Of a DNA stretch of 39,282 bases, positions 1 to 13,300 are shown in pieces. The DNA is from Beroe ovata (Eukaryota; Ctenophora; Nuda; Beroida; Beroidae). The position numbers and the translations under genes are program-made. The notes beneath the pieces were generated by a model, which worked only from the letters and a program-made list of their open reading frames with translations, did no database searches and was not told the origin of the DNA. Position 1 is the stretch's first letter. Every line of letters begins with the position of its first letter. The stretch covers positions 20,286-59,567 of the forward strand of contig CAMPET010000344.1 in assembly GCA_946803715.1 (NCBI GenBank), in the 5' to 3' direction.

Positions 1-106
1 GTGTGTGTGTGTGTGTCTGTGTGAGTCTGTGTGTGTGTGTGTGTTTCTGTCTGTGTGTGAGTGTGTGAGTGTGTGTCTGAGTGAGTCTGTGTCTGTGTGT
101 GTGACA
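1..106. repeat. TG/TCTG/TGAG microsatellite
   Basis: Imperfect GT dinucleotide tract with interspersed TC and GA steps fills the left edge. It lies in the intron that follows the first metallophosphoesterase exon, whose donor is just to its right. Open frames through it are meaningless. Confidence 0.95.
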
Positions 107-111
107 TTTAC

Positions 112-242
112 CTGGTTATGTCATCACTGACGTCACCCGCCACTATGAGGACGTCATCTGTCCGTTCTGGGAGCTCCTCCACGAACTTCATGTTTGCTTC
201 ATAGTCCGTGTGCAGATCGGAGATCCCGTAAATCAGAGACAT
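112..242 (-). CDS. Calcineurin-like metallophosphoesterase, first coding exon (partial)
   Basis: Read on the minus strand, an ATG at 242-240 opens a peptide starting MSLIYGISDLHTDYEANMKF and continuing through LIVAGDVSDD to a GTAAAT donor after position 112 (phase 2). The S-D-L-H and A-G-D-V-S-D-D motifs are the first two metal-binding motifs (DxH and GDxxD type) of the calcineurin-like phosphoesterase superfamily, at the usual spacing near the N-terminus. The rest of the gene, including the GNHE and GHxH motifs, lies beyond the left edge. The frame stays open upstream of this ATG for at least 60 nt through a pyrimidine-rich CTT/GTT stretch, so either the ATG follows a 5' UTR or an acceptor lies at about 247. 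The substrate cannot be inferred from one exon. Seen: motifs and donor. Inferred: family membership. Confidence 0.8.
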
Positions 243-502
243 CAGCTCGATGAGAGAGGAGGAAAGAAACAGCAACAACAACAACAACCGTCGATTAGGG
301 ATGTGTGAGATGTAGTAATTGCTATGTGTGTGTTGCTATATTATGGCGGTTGCTATGTGTGTTGCTAGGGAACCCGGTCGGAGTGTCGCTGACTGGACGG
401 GGTGCGCGGGGAGTTTGGTTACGAGGTCGAGAGTAACGGGTGGAGAGCGGACTCACAGCTGTTATAAACTAGGACACGTCTCAATGCACTGGCTATTTAG
501 AG

Positions 503-721
503 CTAGATACCGCGCTTACTGCCATGACACCACTCACTCAATGGTTTAGTTGCATTCGCCCCCCACCCCCTGGCCAGCCTATCCAGTGCCTCCTCTTCCG
601 TCACGTGTCCCTCTACAGCCAATAACTGCACACTTTCATTGTAACGTGCGTTCTCTCTTGCACGTGTGTCGTTGTTGCTAAGGTGATGGGATTGCTCAAC
701 ATTTACAATTTGTTCCGTCAT
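503..721 (-). CDS. Possible upstream exon or small ORF, unknown
   Basis: A 72-codon minus-strand frame starting MTEQIVNVEQSHHL has an acidic, plausible-looking middle segment (EGHVTEEEALDRLARGWG). It lies about 260 nt upstream of the metallophosphoesterase start. Candidate donors inside it (GTGAGT and GTAAGC near its end) are phase 1 and do not join in frame to the acceptor before the phosphoesterase ATG. It may be a 5' exon of another isoform, an upstream ORF or chance. I do not recognise a domain. Confidence 0.25.
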   Translation of the reverse strand: MTEQIVNVEQSHHLSNNDTRARENARYNESVQLLAVEGHVTEEEALDRLARGWGANATKPLSEWCHGSKRGI

Positions 722-742
722 AACTAACGTGAAAACTCTGAA

Positions 743-3700
743 AACTTGTGACAGGGGATGTCACCATCGAACCATTATTTTAATATAATCAAGGAATAAT
801 TTCTCATGAAGCAGGGTACTTGTGTGTGATTGAGGAATTGGTCATTGGGATGATGTCTCTGGAATAATATCATGCAACTTGCTTCAGTCCTATGCTCCTA
901 TGGAAAAAGTCCGTCATAGAGGGAAAGAGAGAAATGATTACCATTTTCAGCAACGGATTTCGACAGCAGCTCAGAGAAAAGTGTACAAAGCTGAATAAAG
1001 CAGCTTATTAAGAATTTACAACCGATCTAAAAATCCTCGTTTTTGAGCTGTTCTGCCTCATTTGGTGTTTTCTTATTAGTCATTCGGTTTGTACGATCTT
1101 AAGTCTGGGTTTATAACTTTGAACTTTCTTCGAACATAGGTAGTGATGCCAGCTGTTTCGTCAATTAGAGCATTAGCGGTTAAGTTGTGTGACGCCCCTG
1201 GATTCGTATTCCAGTGGGGAGAATAATATAATACTGAACAACCTTACTCAGAATTAGATGATACTATTGAGGTAGTCTCAGAAAATGGCACTTATTACAT
1301 CCTAATGTTTAAGGTGGGACGAGTTGTATAATTTATACGAGAATATAAAATTACATGTATGAAATGCCCCAAATGCACTAAAGCAGGGCGTTTTGCCTCC
1401 CCTTGGCCAGGAAATCAACCCTAGATTTCTCAAATTACAACCGTCTACTATGGTACCATCTGATACAAGATAAAAACAGCGCGCGAAAATATCCCCATGA
1501 ATGAGAGTCAAAGCAATTGAAATTGATGATAGGTGCGTTATGAAAGTTAGATCTATTTCTAATTTCTATTGTTCAGGCACCGCACCATGAGGGAACCGCG
1601 GGGGTTCTAAAGAAGATGATGATGAACAGTTTACCACGTCACATATGGAATTGGATGCAGTAGCACATTGGACATGGCTGCATTGGCTATAATTCTGCAG
1701 GTATGACTCGTTTTCATCCTATGCATTCCTCACCGTCTTTTTTGACCGTCTAGTTTGACTGTAAGAAACTAAAATCGTGTTATCTTGATTCTTGACCACA
1801 CCCATGCTTGATTTTCGTGAACTTTGACCACAATTGCGGGAACTATATTCCGCAACACTATATTCAATACCACTCAGCTTAATATTTAATTGTGGTTTTT
1901 ACTACCAAGCTTGATTGTGGGATTGTAGAAATTGTTTAAAAAACTTCCATTCCCAGCCTTTTTCCACTTTTTGCATGCAAGCAATTTGAGCACGCAATTG
2001 TGTTTATTCTTGTATTCCTGTTTGCGATAAATTGCATCAAAAATCTTTGAAATCCTCAAGAAAATCCACTTAATGAAAAGAACAGAGAAGCTGTAGCATC
2101 ACTTTTCCTTCATGAATCCGATTTCTTTGTGATGTGATGTCACATATTGTCAAATGAGTTGAATGAGAACCATGAGAGCTTGATAATCGTCATGAGATTT
2201 TGATAATCATCAGCAAATTAATGTAGGTATCTAATTGAATAATGAATATGTCAATTAGCTATAATCACCACCAATAATAGGATAGTTTGCTAGAAGATAG
2301 GTACTTACGTGAAGTGATGTGAAGTTCATGAACACTCGAATCCAATATTGCATTCCCTGCACAGTACATACCAATTCGATTATTTAATATCAATGTGGTT
2401 GCACATACGTGGGTTTGAATTTTGATGTCGATGCGTTGCGGTTTTCAAGCTTCTTGGCAGCAATCACTGTTGAGTTCTAGTAGAATTTAAAATATGGTAA
2501 TAGATTACTTTGAAGCTCCGCTACAAATTCATACATATTTATTTTGTTAAATAATTTATGCGTTTATGCAGTCAAATGGCAAATATTTGCCGTGACCCGA
2601 TCTGTGCCCTGATTTTGCTTGTTTGCTCGACAACATATACTGGACTCGCGTGGCGTGTTTTTGCCATTCTGGTCCTGTGAATTGTAAATATCGTTATTCG
2701 TGGTACTACTCACACAATTCCTCAGTAATTGAAGCTGGATTGGATACATGTTTGTTTACAAACTCCCATGACCAGCAATAATCATGTGACCTGGCTACGT
2801 GTCACGTGACCACATACCGTAACGTGTAATNTGTGTGTGTGTGTGTGTGTGTGTGTGTACAAGCAGGTCACATTTCAATGTCGCAGTCCAAGCCACACGA
2901 GTAGCACAATGCCGTGTTAGCTGATGCACTCTCTGGATTATCTGGTTTGCTTGCGAAGTGAATTTGTTAAAAACACACACACTTGAGTCACGTGACTTGT
3001 CATCTGGTCCCGTGACTTTTCACTCTGAGCCCCGTCCTGCACGTGACCAGTATTCCGGTTGCTGAGAGGCGGTGATATGTATCACGTGATGGTCACGTGA
3101 TGCACCGCCACCTGATCAGCTCCATAACAAGCCAATCCTGGATTATTTTTTTCAACGCGAGCTGTTAGTATGTACACTAGCTCTTTCTCGATGATTTTAA
3201 ATTCCTTGCCTGAATCAGATTGCTTACCAACACTCGGCTCTTTTCAATGGGCTGCTTGTTTGAGATCAAGTTCTTGTCGATGTTACTACTTCAGCAGTAT
3301 TTTTAGCACCTAGTGCGTGTATTTAATGAGATCAGGACGATCGTATCCAGAATTCTGGCGTCTGTACACACCCCTCCCCCTGTCGACCACAATCCCGATA
3401 CACACACACATACACACCGCACATGTAAACCACTCATGTTGGTGACATAAAGCAAACTTTCCCCATGGTCACACGAATATTTAATCCTGGAGTAATTATT
3501 AACAGCTTGTGTGTTCGTCATACACGTCTTTTGTATGCACATTATGTGAGCTGTGTTCCGATCACTTATCATGCTATTAAATTAGTGTAACACATTCTAG
3601 CATTTCATTTTACCTCTCTTCAGTTAGCTCAATTACATATTGCTTCAATTGGGTGCTAGGGATAGAGTCCTGCTGATTGTTGCGTCTTCCCATGATGGTG

Positions 3701-4603
3701 TTTCTGTCTGATCCTTGTTGGCGTGGCTGCTGTTTTACCAAACCATTTCTTGTCGAAATAATATAAGTTTTTGGGACGCTATATCTTGTCGTGCGATTCC
3801 TATCTTTTCCCACCTTTTCCATTTAGCATAGCCCCCCCCTTGCATCACCATGCATCATCTTGCACTACTGTAGTAATGACATCACTTGCATGACAGTATC
3901 ACCAGGTAGATGGTACCACCATGACGGTGATTGGTGCATCTCATAATAACCACTCCCAAACCGGCAGTGAATCTCGACCACAGTTTCTCAATATATTCTC
4001 TCTCTCCCTACTTTCCTCTACAAGCACACAATATTATCTGTCATGTCAGTGTTGCTAAATAATCCTGCTCACACAAGTCACACCTAATTGCAAGTTCCGG
4101 AGTTTGTCTCAGTTTATAGTTTCCTGTTTCAGTGTTTCTACCTCACGCACGCAGTGTTCAGCTGTTTGTGATACGTTTCTCCTTAAATCTGGATTAGATA
4201 GTTTTTGCCGCTTAATATCATCTCCTCAAAAAATCGTATTTTCGGGGCGTGACTTCATTGTCGCTCTATGGAGTAAGATATTTGCTCCTATGGTTACATA
4301 AGTAGCTGCTTCTCTCTCTCTCTGTACAAGTGATTGATCCTCAGTGATCATACACAGACATCTTGCTGTCACTCACGTGACTCCTGATCTAGCAAGCAAT
4401 GGTGAAAACTAACAGAATGTTGTTCTATTTATCGAACAGGCGATCTCTAGCTCTCTCTCTCTCACGCGAACTTACTTATCATAATTCATCTGTATGACTC
4501 GGAATTTCTTTCTCTCATTTTTTTGTTCTGCGTGGCCCGACGTAGCTCAACATTATATTACAATCGTGTTTGAGACAGTCATCAAGAAGTGGCACTAGCT
4601 CAC
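743..4603. other. Gene-poor interval between divergent genes
   Basis: No convincing exon is seen on either strand. The interval separates the leftward metallophosphoesterase from the rightward GAS2-like gene, so it should contain both promoters and 5' UTR exons. It is AT-rich. It holds a TG microsatellite at 2832-2858 (with an N at 2831), a cluster of CACGTG palindromes at about 2800-3100, and CT runs at about 4000-4020, 4307-4324 and 4450-4464. A 70-codon minus frame at 3610-3822 was considered and not accepted. Confidence 0.6.
2801..3100. promoter_or_regulatory. Cluster of TCACGTGA palindromic E-boxes
   Basis: Four full TCACGTGA octamers occur: 2802-2809, 2988-2995, 3082-3089 and 3093-3100, the last two only 11 bp apart. 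One shorter CACGTGAC lies at 3040-3047, with further CGTGAC and CATGTGAC half-matches between them. TCACGTGA is the preferred palindrome of bHLH-zip factors of the USF and MITF/TFE type (known). The cluster lies between divergent genes, so a promoter or enhancer role is plausible but inferred. Confidence 0.5.
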
Positions 4604-7420
4604 ATGGCATCATCAGAATTTGCGTATGTGCGTGGGTCTACTAGTAACCCTGAGCCAAAACCTGAAGCTGGTAAGTCGGTTTTTTATTGATAACAGGGAG
4701 CCTAGATAGAACAAGGACGTCATTTAAAGTCTTCTCACAAAATAATGTGCTGCTTTTCCATTTCAAGGACGGGGAACTTCGTCCAATTTACCGCATGAGA
4801 ATCTAGCATGATCATTGACAATGCCACATCGAGATTAATGAGATATAATACCTCGTATGAGTGTATAAAAAGAAGAGGTTACTCACTCATGATCATTCTC
4901 CTTCTGGGCCACTTCACAAACATCCTCCTCCCCCTGTGAGCTATGGTCGACACATACATCTTGCAGCAGTGTATATGATCGTGTTTGCATGCTCCTGTCA
5001 CCAGGAGTTACTCCACTTATAGCAGAGATTCGGTACTATTGGTCATGTACCCATATCTAAACAGTACACGTTTGATCTGTGGTTTAAATCGAGTGCACGT
5101 GTTTCTCAACTGCCTATAGAGTGGACCATGTCTGTGTTGTTATACCAAGAGTAATTTTGACTCAAAAGGTATAGATATGATAATGCGTTGACTAGAACCA
5201 TGACATGTTTTGGCAGGAAGTTTCAAATATGCCAATTAGCGGGTTATGTTTCACAATTTTTGACTTTTCTTCCATTGCTGTTTCATTGGAAACACCTGAA
5301 TATAGTGATGAATACCATCCATAGCTTAAATCCCATTGCATGCTGCCGCATATCTCGATTGACGAAGTTTTTAGATTTTTCTGAGTGGAGCTCCTAATTG
5401 ATAGAACTCATGACAATGTCATGCTCCACAAGAGAGGAATATGAGAAGAGACTCAGCCAGCTCGTACTGACTGGATAATCCCATTGGTTGAGTTAAAATA
5501 TTCAATATTTAGAGAACCATGAGATTCTGAATAACAATTGTCATACTATATTTGGAGGAGCTTTGCATCTTTCATGTATTCTCCTGCTTCATTATTGTCT
5601 CCAAAATCCATAATCTAACTTTTGCAATGGCATTGACGCATGACACCACAATCCCTCAGCTTTTATCATTGACGCCTGGTGTCAATGCCTCATTCAGAAT
5701 TACTCCATCTTCCTTCGCATTTATTCTTTTTGAGTCCTAAAGACTAATTTCATAAACTTCTAGCTTCACTTAGCTCAATTCTTATTTATAAGATTTGTAA
5801 ATGTTGACAGAACTACACGAAATCGATGACCAGACCACACCTATTTTTACCCGAATAAAAAACTCAAATGTACTTGATGTCCTTACAAGGCTGTCTCTAT
5901 TCAAGGCGATTGTGATGAATGCTCTCAATATTAATCTAATCGGCTGGGTGTAACACGGCTATGATCCTAATTTACAAAATATGCTTTAAATACCTGAAAT
6001 AGGAGTTGTGTATGAGTTGGGATTTGGGTAATACCTACCATCATTGCTCGCTATACAAGCTCGTCTGCCATTCTCATGCTATGCTCATACTGCATTGGTG
6101 CCCACGAAAATTCTCGCATTTCCTTATCACAGTGGAATCTATGATGTATCACCACGCTACCTTCCGATGAAGTATACGCCTTATATGAGCCTAGGTCTAT
6201 TTGCATTTTAAACTTGGTATATTACGACCGTGATGTGTGTGTGGTTTACGTGTAACTACATTATCGGTTACTCCGACAACCCTAATTGATTATATCTCAC
6301 TCAACTGGAGAGCACTCCTCAGTGAAGTCCCTGATATTTACTGGAGTTTGTTGGTTTTCTTACGCCTTGGCTAAAAACTACCATTAAATTTCAGTTTCGC
6401 CCTTATTACTTCAAAAAAGTGAACTCCCCTTCATTTCAAATGTGATGTGGTCTCAATTGTTGCCTGTAGTACCTGACCCATACAACGTGTTCTGCAGGTA
6501 TGACCTCAGAAGCGGGTGTTGCCATGGGAGCAACCAACCCATATGATAAGAAATACCACTACATTGACGATGATAACTACGACCCTCACTGTTTCTTCTC
6601 ATCTGGTCTAGCTCAGAACAGGAAGAGACTCGGATTCATTGCGACTTGTTCTACTGTCCAGTGTAAAGATGGCGGTTCATCAGGTAACAACATAGCAACA
6701 TTCTCATGCTGTGTCATGCCCCATAATTCCATGTATCCAGCAACAATTTGAGTCTTGAATCCTCTTGATGTGTCAAGTGGGCAGACTGGGCACTCTCAAT
6801 TCCAATCTCTTCCTGGTTCACAGCCACATGTCCCATTTTCCTCAGGATATGACGCACTGCTCCCATTCAAGGAGGATTTAGCTGAGTGGTTATACAAGAT
6901 GATCAGAGCCGAAATCGAGCCTGAGGATTTCTTTCCGGTGGGTTTCCACGAAACCTCTCTCTCTCCTCCACATGAACTGTAGTAGGGTGCTGAACTCCCT
7001 ATAATACCATATTACCATGGCAACTGAAATTATCCCATCACCATGACGAGTCAACCTTCCTGCAGGAGCTCCAATCAGGGGTGTACCTGTGCAAGTTGGG
7101 GATACACATGCAAAACCTCTCCGTCAAGTATAACAGAGAACACCCAGAGGACACTACCGTGGTCCCCAAGAAACCCCCAACTCTCAAGTTAGTTATTACT
7201 TATCTAGACTCCCTCCACGGACTTCCTATACTCTCCCTCTTGATAAATTCTAGCTGCGTTGATTCTTGTTTTCAGGTATGCAAACGCCACCCGGAAGTCG
7301 CCGCCATTTTTCTGCCGGGATAACATTAGCAACTTCCTCGATTGGAGTATTGAGTTCGGTGTGAAGCCGTCGTGTCGGTTTGAAACAGACGATTTGACGA
7401 TGCGGAAAAATGATCGACAG
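4604..7420 (+). other. GAS2-like exons 1-5: N-terminus and most of the CH domain
   Basis: The first exon begins [20 protein letters not shown] and ends at a GTAAGT donor. The second encodes a Tyr/Asp-rich head that includes [14 protein letters not shown] and [15 protein letters not shown]. The CH domain begins in the third exon ([14 protein letters not shown]) and continues through [15 protein letters not shown] and [19 protein letters not shown] to [15 protein letters not shown]. The CRDNxxxFLxW and FETDDLxxRKN signatures are typical of GAS2-type CH domains. Introns here are 82-162 nt apart from the first, which is 1,827 nt. The start ATG was chosen because it opens the exon whose phase (1) matches the next acceptor; the preceding context is CTCACATGG. 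Confidence 0.85.
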
Positions 7421-10352
7421 GTAATCTTTCTGCAAAAATTCTGACCCTATCCTCCCTTCTTGTTTTAGGATATATTGACTTTTCAAAGTTTTGTGTGAGA
7501 TCGAATGCCGTCCTGAACGAATATTGTGCGATTGGAGTGATCGTCATGCAATGATCGGTGCTTGAGATTGCATACTTAAACTTGAGAATTTTTTCCCATA
7601 CATAATTACAGAAGTTACATATGTGCTAAAGTTTCAATATGCAACATTATTTTGCCTTTAATGGTTACCTATTCCAAATAATCCTAATAATTTAAGAAAC
7701 TTGAATCTGTAGCTACTTGAATCTGTAGAATTAGGGCTACAATTCATACTTGGCTACTGGCTAGTGGCTATTTAGGTACCTATTTAAAACTAACACTAAC
7801 TAAGGACAGAAATAATAAGACCAGTGTAAAATAATCTGTAGTATACCCCTCCACGGCATACCACAGGAGTGCATCTATGTTGCCCGCTATAAACCACCCA
7901 CAGATTATTCTACATCTTATGGAGGTGGGACGACTTGGAGTTAGGTCCGGTATCGAGCCCCCGGCCCTTATTAAACTAGAAATGGAGCTCGAGGAGGAAT
8001 TGCCGGAACCCGAACCTGAACCCGAACCCGAACCCAGCCCCCAGAAACCTAGGAAAGGGGTTTCTTTCCTAGACGAACAGGTATATATCTCCCTTATATC
8101 ACATTTCTTAGTGCCAAGCACTTCCTCAGATCGTTATACATCTGATGGAGGTTGGCCGGCTGGGTGTCAAGTTTGGGATAGAGCCACCCACTCTCATCAA
8201 ACTCGAAATGAGTTTGGAGGAACCCATGCCACCCCCGGCGAAGGGGGCTTCCACCCTTGATGAGAAGGTACCGCATGCGCCACGTTCTACATGGCACGTG
8301 TTTCACGCGAGGGGGTTTAGCTTTTCACCACGATATTTTACATGACACATGTAATACTGCAGATTGCTGCAGTGTGCACAATGGTCTTGGGGTATCTTTT
8401 TCTCACCGTATATCAGTGTTAAACACAGCTCTCGTCGTCTTATCTTCATCAAGCAGTTTTGTTTCCTCTTCTTATTGGTGTATGTGAAGCTATATTATTT
8501 AGTATCAGATTTGGAGGATAATAGCGAGAATCTCTTGGCTCGGTTTACCAGTGCATGATGGTTCATGAACATGAATAAGCATTCTCACAGTTCTATAGCT
8601 GTGCTCCTTCACAAAACTCATCGATTGTCTGATTTATAGGACGTTATATTAGCTCAACTCCTTCTCCATATATATGTATACCGTACGGCGGTAGATTGAT
8701 TGCTTGCCACATCGCACTATAGCTCTCCTCGCATATATTCTGCCTCGTGAAGTACGTCTTGCAATGTCTCCCACGGACATTTCTCTGTTTTACTCCGAGT
8801 CATGTCCTGTGCATGGTCATCTGGTAATCTCTAACGTGAACTCCGACTCTGTTACAACCTCTACCACCAGCAACACAACCCAGTGGGACCCAGGAAAAGC
8901 AACAGTGTCCACGGATATGGACTCAGAAAGAGCAGGCTCACCTACGGATATCAACCCTGGAAAAGTAGTCTCGTCCACACCATGTCCACGTCATGACCAT
9001 GTGACTCTTATCAGTGCTTCTCCCTGGAATATCGATGCTAAAATTGCCAAGTTCAAGGCTGATCTTGCTCGGAAGAGACTGCGGCGAATATTGAAACATT
9101 TCGTGTCCAACCAGAAATCTCAGTCAAGGTCACGTGGTCGATGCAAACACAGGATTGTTAAATCACGGCTACATGACCAGTCGGAATCTTCAGTAAGATC
9201 TCTCATCAACTCATCATGTGTGTCTTTCCCTCCTCAAAATGAAGCATATTTTTCATCTACTGCGAAAAATAGTGTATACTCCTTCTTACTCAGGCAGTAT
9301 CATGTCCAAGCTTCAAATTGTGTTGTTGCTCTAACGCTTCCGTAAAAAGTTAAACATTACAAAATGTTTCCCATTCAAAACTGATGTGAAATTGTTGATC
9401 CGTTTCAACACAACTTCAGCTATCAAACCTCCTAATGAACCTTCTCAATGCCCCTTTCTCTTCTCAGGTACAAGCACTTGCTGCAGAATGCTGCTGTTCA
9501 GTTCCATTCAAGGTTAACCGAGTGTCAGAGGGGCGATACAAGGTACACACATAATATCAGCCATCTGATTCACTCTGGTGTGTTAGATACCATTCTCTCA
9601 TGTGTTAAATACTTATCGTGACCACTGCTGTGTTACATGACGCGGTTCCTTACGATGAAAACATCTGATTCCTTTCTCAAATCACCGGCGACTTGAGATG
9701 CTTTAAAAGTGTGAATTTCGTCGAGTTTAAATCACTTTTGAATAATATTATTCAAGAAGAAGAAGAATCTCAATCATGTATTATGCAGAATAGAGAGAAA
9801 TCAGAAATGACTCAAGCCACTCAATATATATGAGAGAGGACACATTCCAATAGTTGATCTCATCTAATAGTGTGATGTCACATCTCCCTCTCAGGTTGGT
9901 GAGGGCAGGACGATAGTGTTTGTGAGGGTACTCAGATCCCATGTCATGGTCCGTGTTGGGGGCGGCTGGGAGACATTGGCTGCATACTTCAGCAAGACTG
10001 ACCCTTGCAGAGCTCCGCTAGGTTAGTACATGGGTCATTGGAACAGCTATGTTCCACCCCTATCATTCTTTCAGATCTTCAAGTTTTGGACAGGACCTTG
10101 ATAATCATGTTTGATATTCGATATGATCTGTTCTAGACTCGTTTGGCAAAGGCGGAACCCAAGCTACACGAGTAAAACAGCGGACTGAGAGTGCTGAAGA
10201 TCTTGACAAGCCTACGACACCTAAGAGTGGGTCTAAGTCACCACTTCGTGATGCAAAACTGTGAACCCATCACTGGTACGCTGAATTGAGCTAATCGCTT
10301 ACTCCCTCATTCTCCCAGGAATGATAATGTCTGAGGAGCACAATCACCCTGT

Positions 10353-10394
<42 letters not shown>

Positions 10395-13300
10395 GCAATA
10401 TGAAGTCGAGGAGGACTCAGGTCCTCCACTGAAACCGAGAAGACCGTCTCCCTCAGCAATGGCTGCTGTGAAGCAACCAGATCCTATCAAGGTCCAGGAG
10501 ACGCCGATCAAACCCACTGAGCAGGGTGTGAAGAAACCGTCTCCACCCCGGACACGGTCACCCAAGAAGGCACCACTTGGACAAACGTACACGTGTCCTG
10601 CCCACTCCAGTACACCGACACCTGGCGTGACGTCACCTACACCGCGGAATGGAACAACATCTCCAAATAAGATGAGACCGTCGCCCAGAACAACTCCCAC
10701 ACCCCGGAGAGAGGTAACCAGCCCCTGCTCTGAGCGGGTCACCAGTCCCACACCCCGCCCTGTGAGTCGCACACCCAGCATTGTACCCCGGCAAACCAAG
10801 GCCTCCCTTCTGAGAACCTCCTCTCCTGCTACTCCCAAAACAGCGTCTCCCTCTATGATTAAGACAGCTGCTCCGGCCGGGACAGCCCCTTCCAAATCTG
10901 TGAACCCGCCCTGGAGATTCTCACCGAACAACTCCTCTCCTGCAAACCCGCCATCTCTAGCCCGCTCAGCCAGTGCTCCGCAAAAACCCGCAAGTAGGGT
11001 GTCAGGGGAGGCTGGGCCCAACACTCCAAATTTTCAACATCCAAACGTGTCCTCTACGTTGGATAGACGTGTGCCACCAACTCAGAACAAGCGACTCGTC
11101 CCTGTTGGTGGCAAGAACCTCCCAAAGTCTGACAAGTACAACCGTGGTACCCAGAGTGTTCCCGGAAAACCAAAAAGTGAGTTTTTGTCTTTTGTCTTTT
11201 CCCTGAAATAGGAATTCTCATAGATGCTTTTGAATGAGTGGGGGTTCCTTCTTACAACCAATCACTGTGTTCCAAATGTTCACTCCTCCAGTAACGTCGC
11301 CTGAGCTGATCCGAAGAGCTATGGAAATCATGAAGGACAATGGAGAAGTGGAGAAGGAAGGTAAGATTCGGAGACGATGTGTCGAACTTTGGGGAAAGCA
11401 GTATGAAGCACGCACCCAGCACTTATATATTTACCAAACTCAAATTTACCTCATCACCCCACTTCATTTCAGAAGTTGTGCGGAAGCCATCGGATCCAGC
11501 TCTGGTGGCAGCTATTGAGGAGATAGCGGAGGAGGAGTATCTCCTGGAGGCAGAAGAGAAGGTGGAAGTGGATGTTCCTGAGAACGTCCCTGAACCCCAG
11601 CAGAACCTATCCGATACCTTTGAGATGCCGCACGATTCGGGGTTTGGGACCCTGGCAGACTCTAAACCGGTGGAGCACTTTGTAGGTGAGATATGCAAGC
11701 AAATTTGCTGTGAAGACAGAATTATCAGAATGACTATACATGACTTGATTCGACTCAGTAATCCTGATATCTGATTTCCAGCAGCCGCTGATACTCTCCA
11801 AGACATATCAGACATGATGACTGATGATCAGGACCGGTCTGAACTGGAAAACCTAGATGATTTGCCCCATGATGGTATGGTGTCTGATACTTCACTAATT
11901 GAACATTGATTATCTCATGAAAAATGCTATTATGTTGATTATTTCCTTCAAAATCTGACCACGGAAAGCAGTCTCATGTCGGGCTTCGGCCTATATCCTG
12001 ATTTGATTCTCCTTCTTACCTTAGAGCATTGCCCCTGCCGTCCTAACCCATAGTCATAGTGTGTAAACTGTAACATTATTGTGCAGTGTGCATTGTACAC
12101 TTCAAAATGAGACTACTTCCCCCCTTGGTTTTGCTTTCTTTTTCTCTAATACTAATAGTGCATGTGCTGTTAAAATTTATATCCCCTTTCGTCTTAAGCT
12201 GTCATATTAGACTAATTTGTCTGCCCTATAATATGCTTTCTCATTATGTGTCAACAAATGTCAAATCTGCGAATAATTGGCAGATCATGATCACATATCG
12301 GTGAGTCTCTGTTGTTCATCATTATCTGCACATTGTGTGTGTGTGTGTGTTATCTGTAGACTATTCAGCAGCTTGAATACTATGCGCTTCATAAAAACGC
12401 CTGCGCGCACTCTATTCCGATACTCGCCACCTCTATGATGGCACTCAATAAGGATGAGTACACATCACCAGGATATGATGACCACACCCAAAACAACTCC
12501 GGGCAACTGTCGGAACTCTGCTCTGACAACACTGACAACACCTACACTGTCTACGCGGACACGTATCCCGGTCGTAACACCCTGGTTCATGACTCTGACT
12601 ACGAGGGCGGTGGTACCACTGAGGACGAGCTGAATGAGGCGGTGGCGGGACCGAACTACCACCCCATTCGGAGCAGTGGTGATAGTTTGAGTAGTGGACC
12701 AGGTAGCCGACAAGTGCGACCACGGGGTCAACTGTTCGTAACCACCGTACTGATAGACCCTGCCTGTGTTTAGTAATGAATATTTAGTCTGAATTATGAA
12801 GTGTACGTGTGTGTGTGTGTCTAGAGAATATTGTGAATGCTGTGGTTTCCGATCAAAGTAGGTGGTTTCATTTTTGTCCCTAAACTGACAAAAAATCGGA
12901 TACGAAGATGTGATTTGTGATGTAAGAATTAACATCATTCCTGGTTGATATCATCAAGACTCAACAACTGATATCAACCAATGATTATTTCTAATTTTCC
13001 CTGAGGTTGATCATCCATCACCCTTATTCATGAAACCCTGTCAGCTTAGCATGTCATCACAGTCTTTTCTATGAACGACTGAACTCATTTTACACAGGAA
13101 TCATGAATATCGGCTATGATTGATTATCTTCCTCTGTGTATGTTTGTCATCGTGTTGAGTGTTCATATAATATCCCGTCTTATGTCACTGCATAATTTCA
13201 TCAGCCCCAGACTCTGACAGACACACAGCTGTGGAATGTTGTCACGAAGCTGCAGACCAATATGATGGGAAACCCACTGAGGTGTTTGTGGCTGTTACCA

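Noticed and set aside
3610-3822. 70-codon minus-strand frame ending near a GTAAAA donor
   Set aside because: No recognisable motif, no supporting neighbouring exon and AT-rich codon use. Possible but unsupported.
7780-8121. 113-codon minus-strand frame with Gly-Ser repeats
   Set aside because: Complement of the GAACCC hexamers in alternative exon A.
10344-11024. 226-codon minus-strand frame with a cysteine run
   Set aside because: It is the complement of the polyQ and Ser/Pro exon; CAA repeats on the plus strand read as poly-Cys in this frame.
12086-12304. Hydrophobic plus-strand frame resembling a signal or transmembrane peptide
   Set aside because: AT-driven sequence inside a GAS2-like intron with no splice sites that fit the gene.
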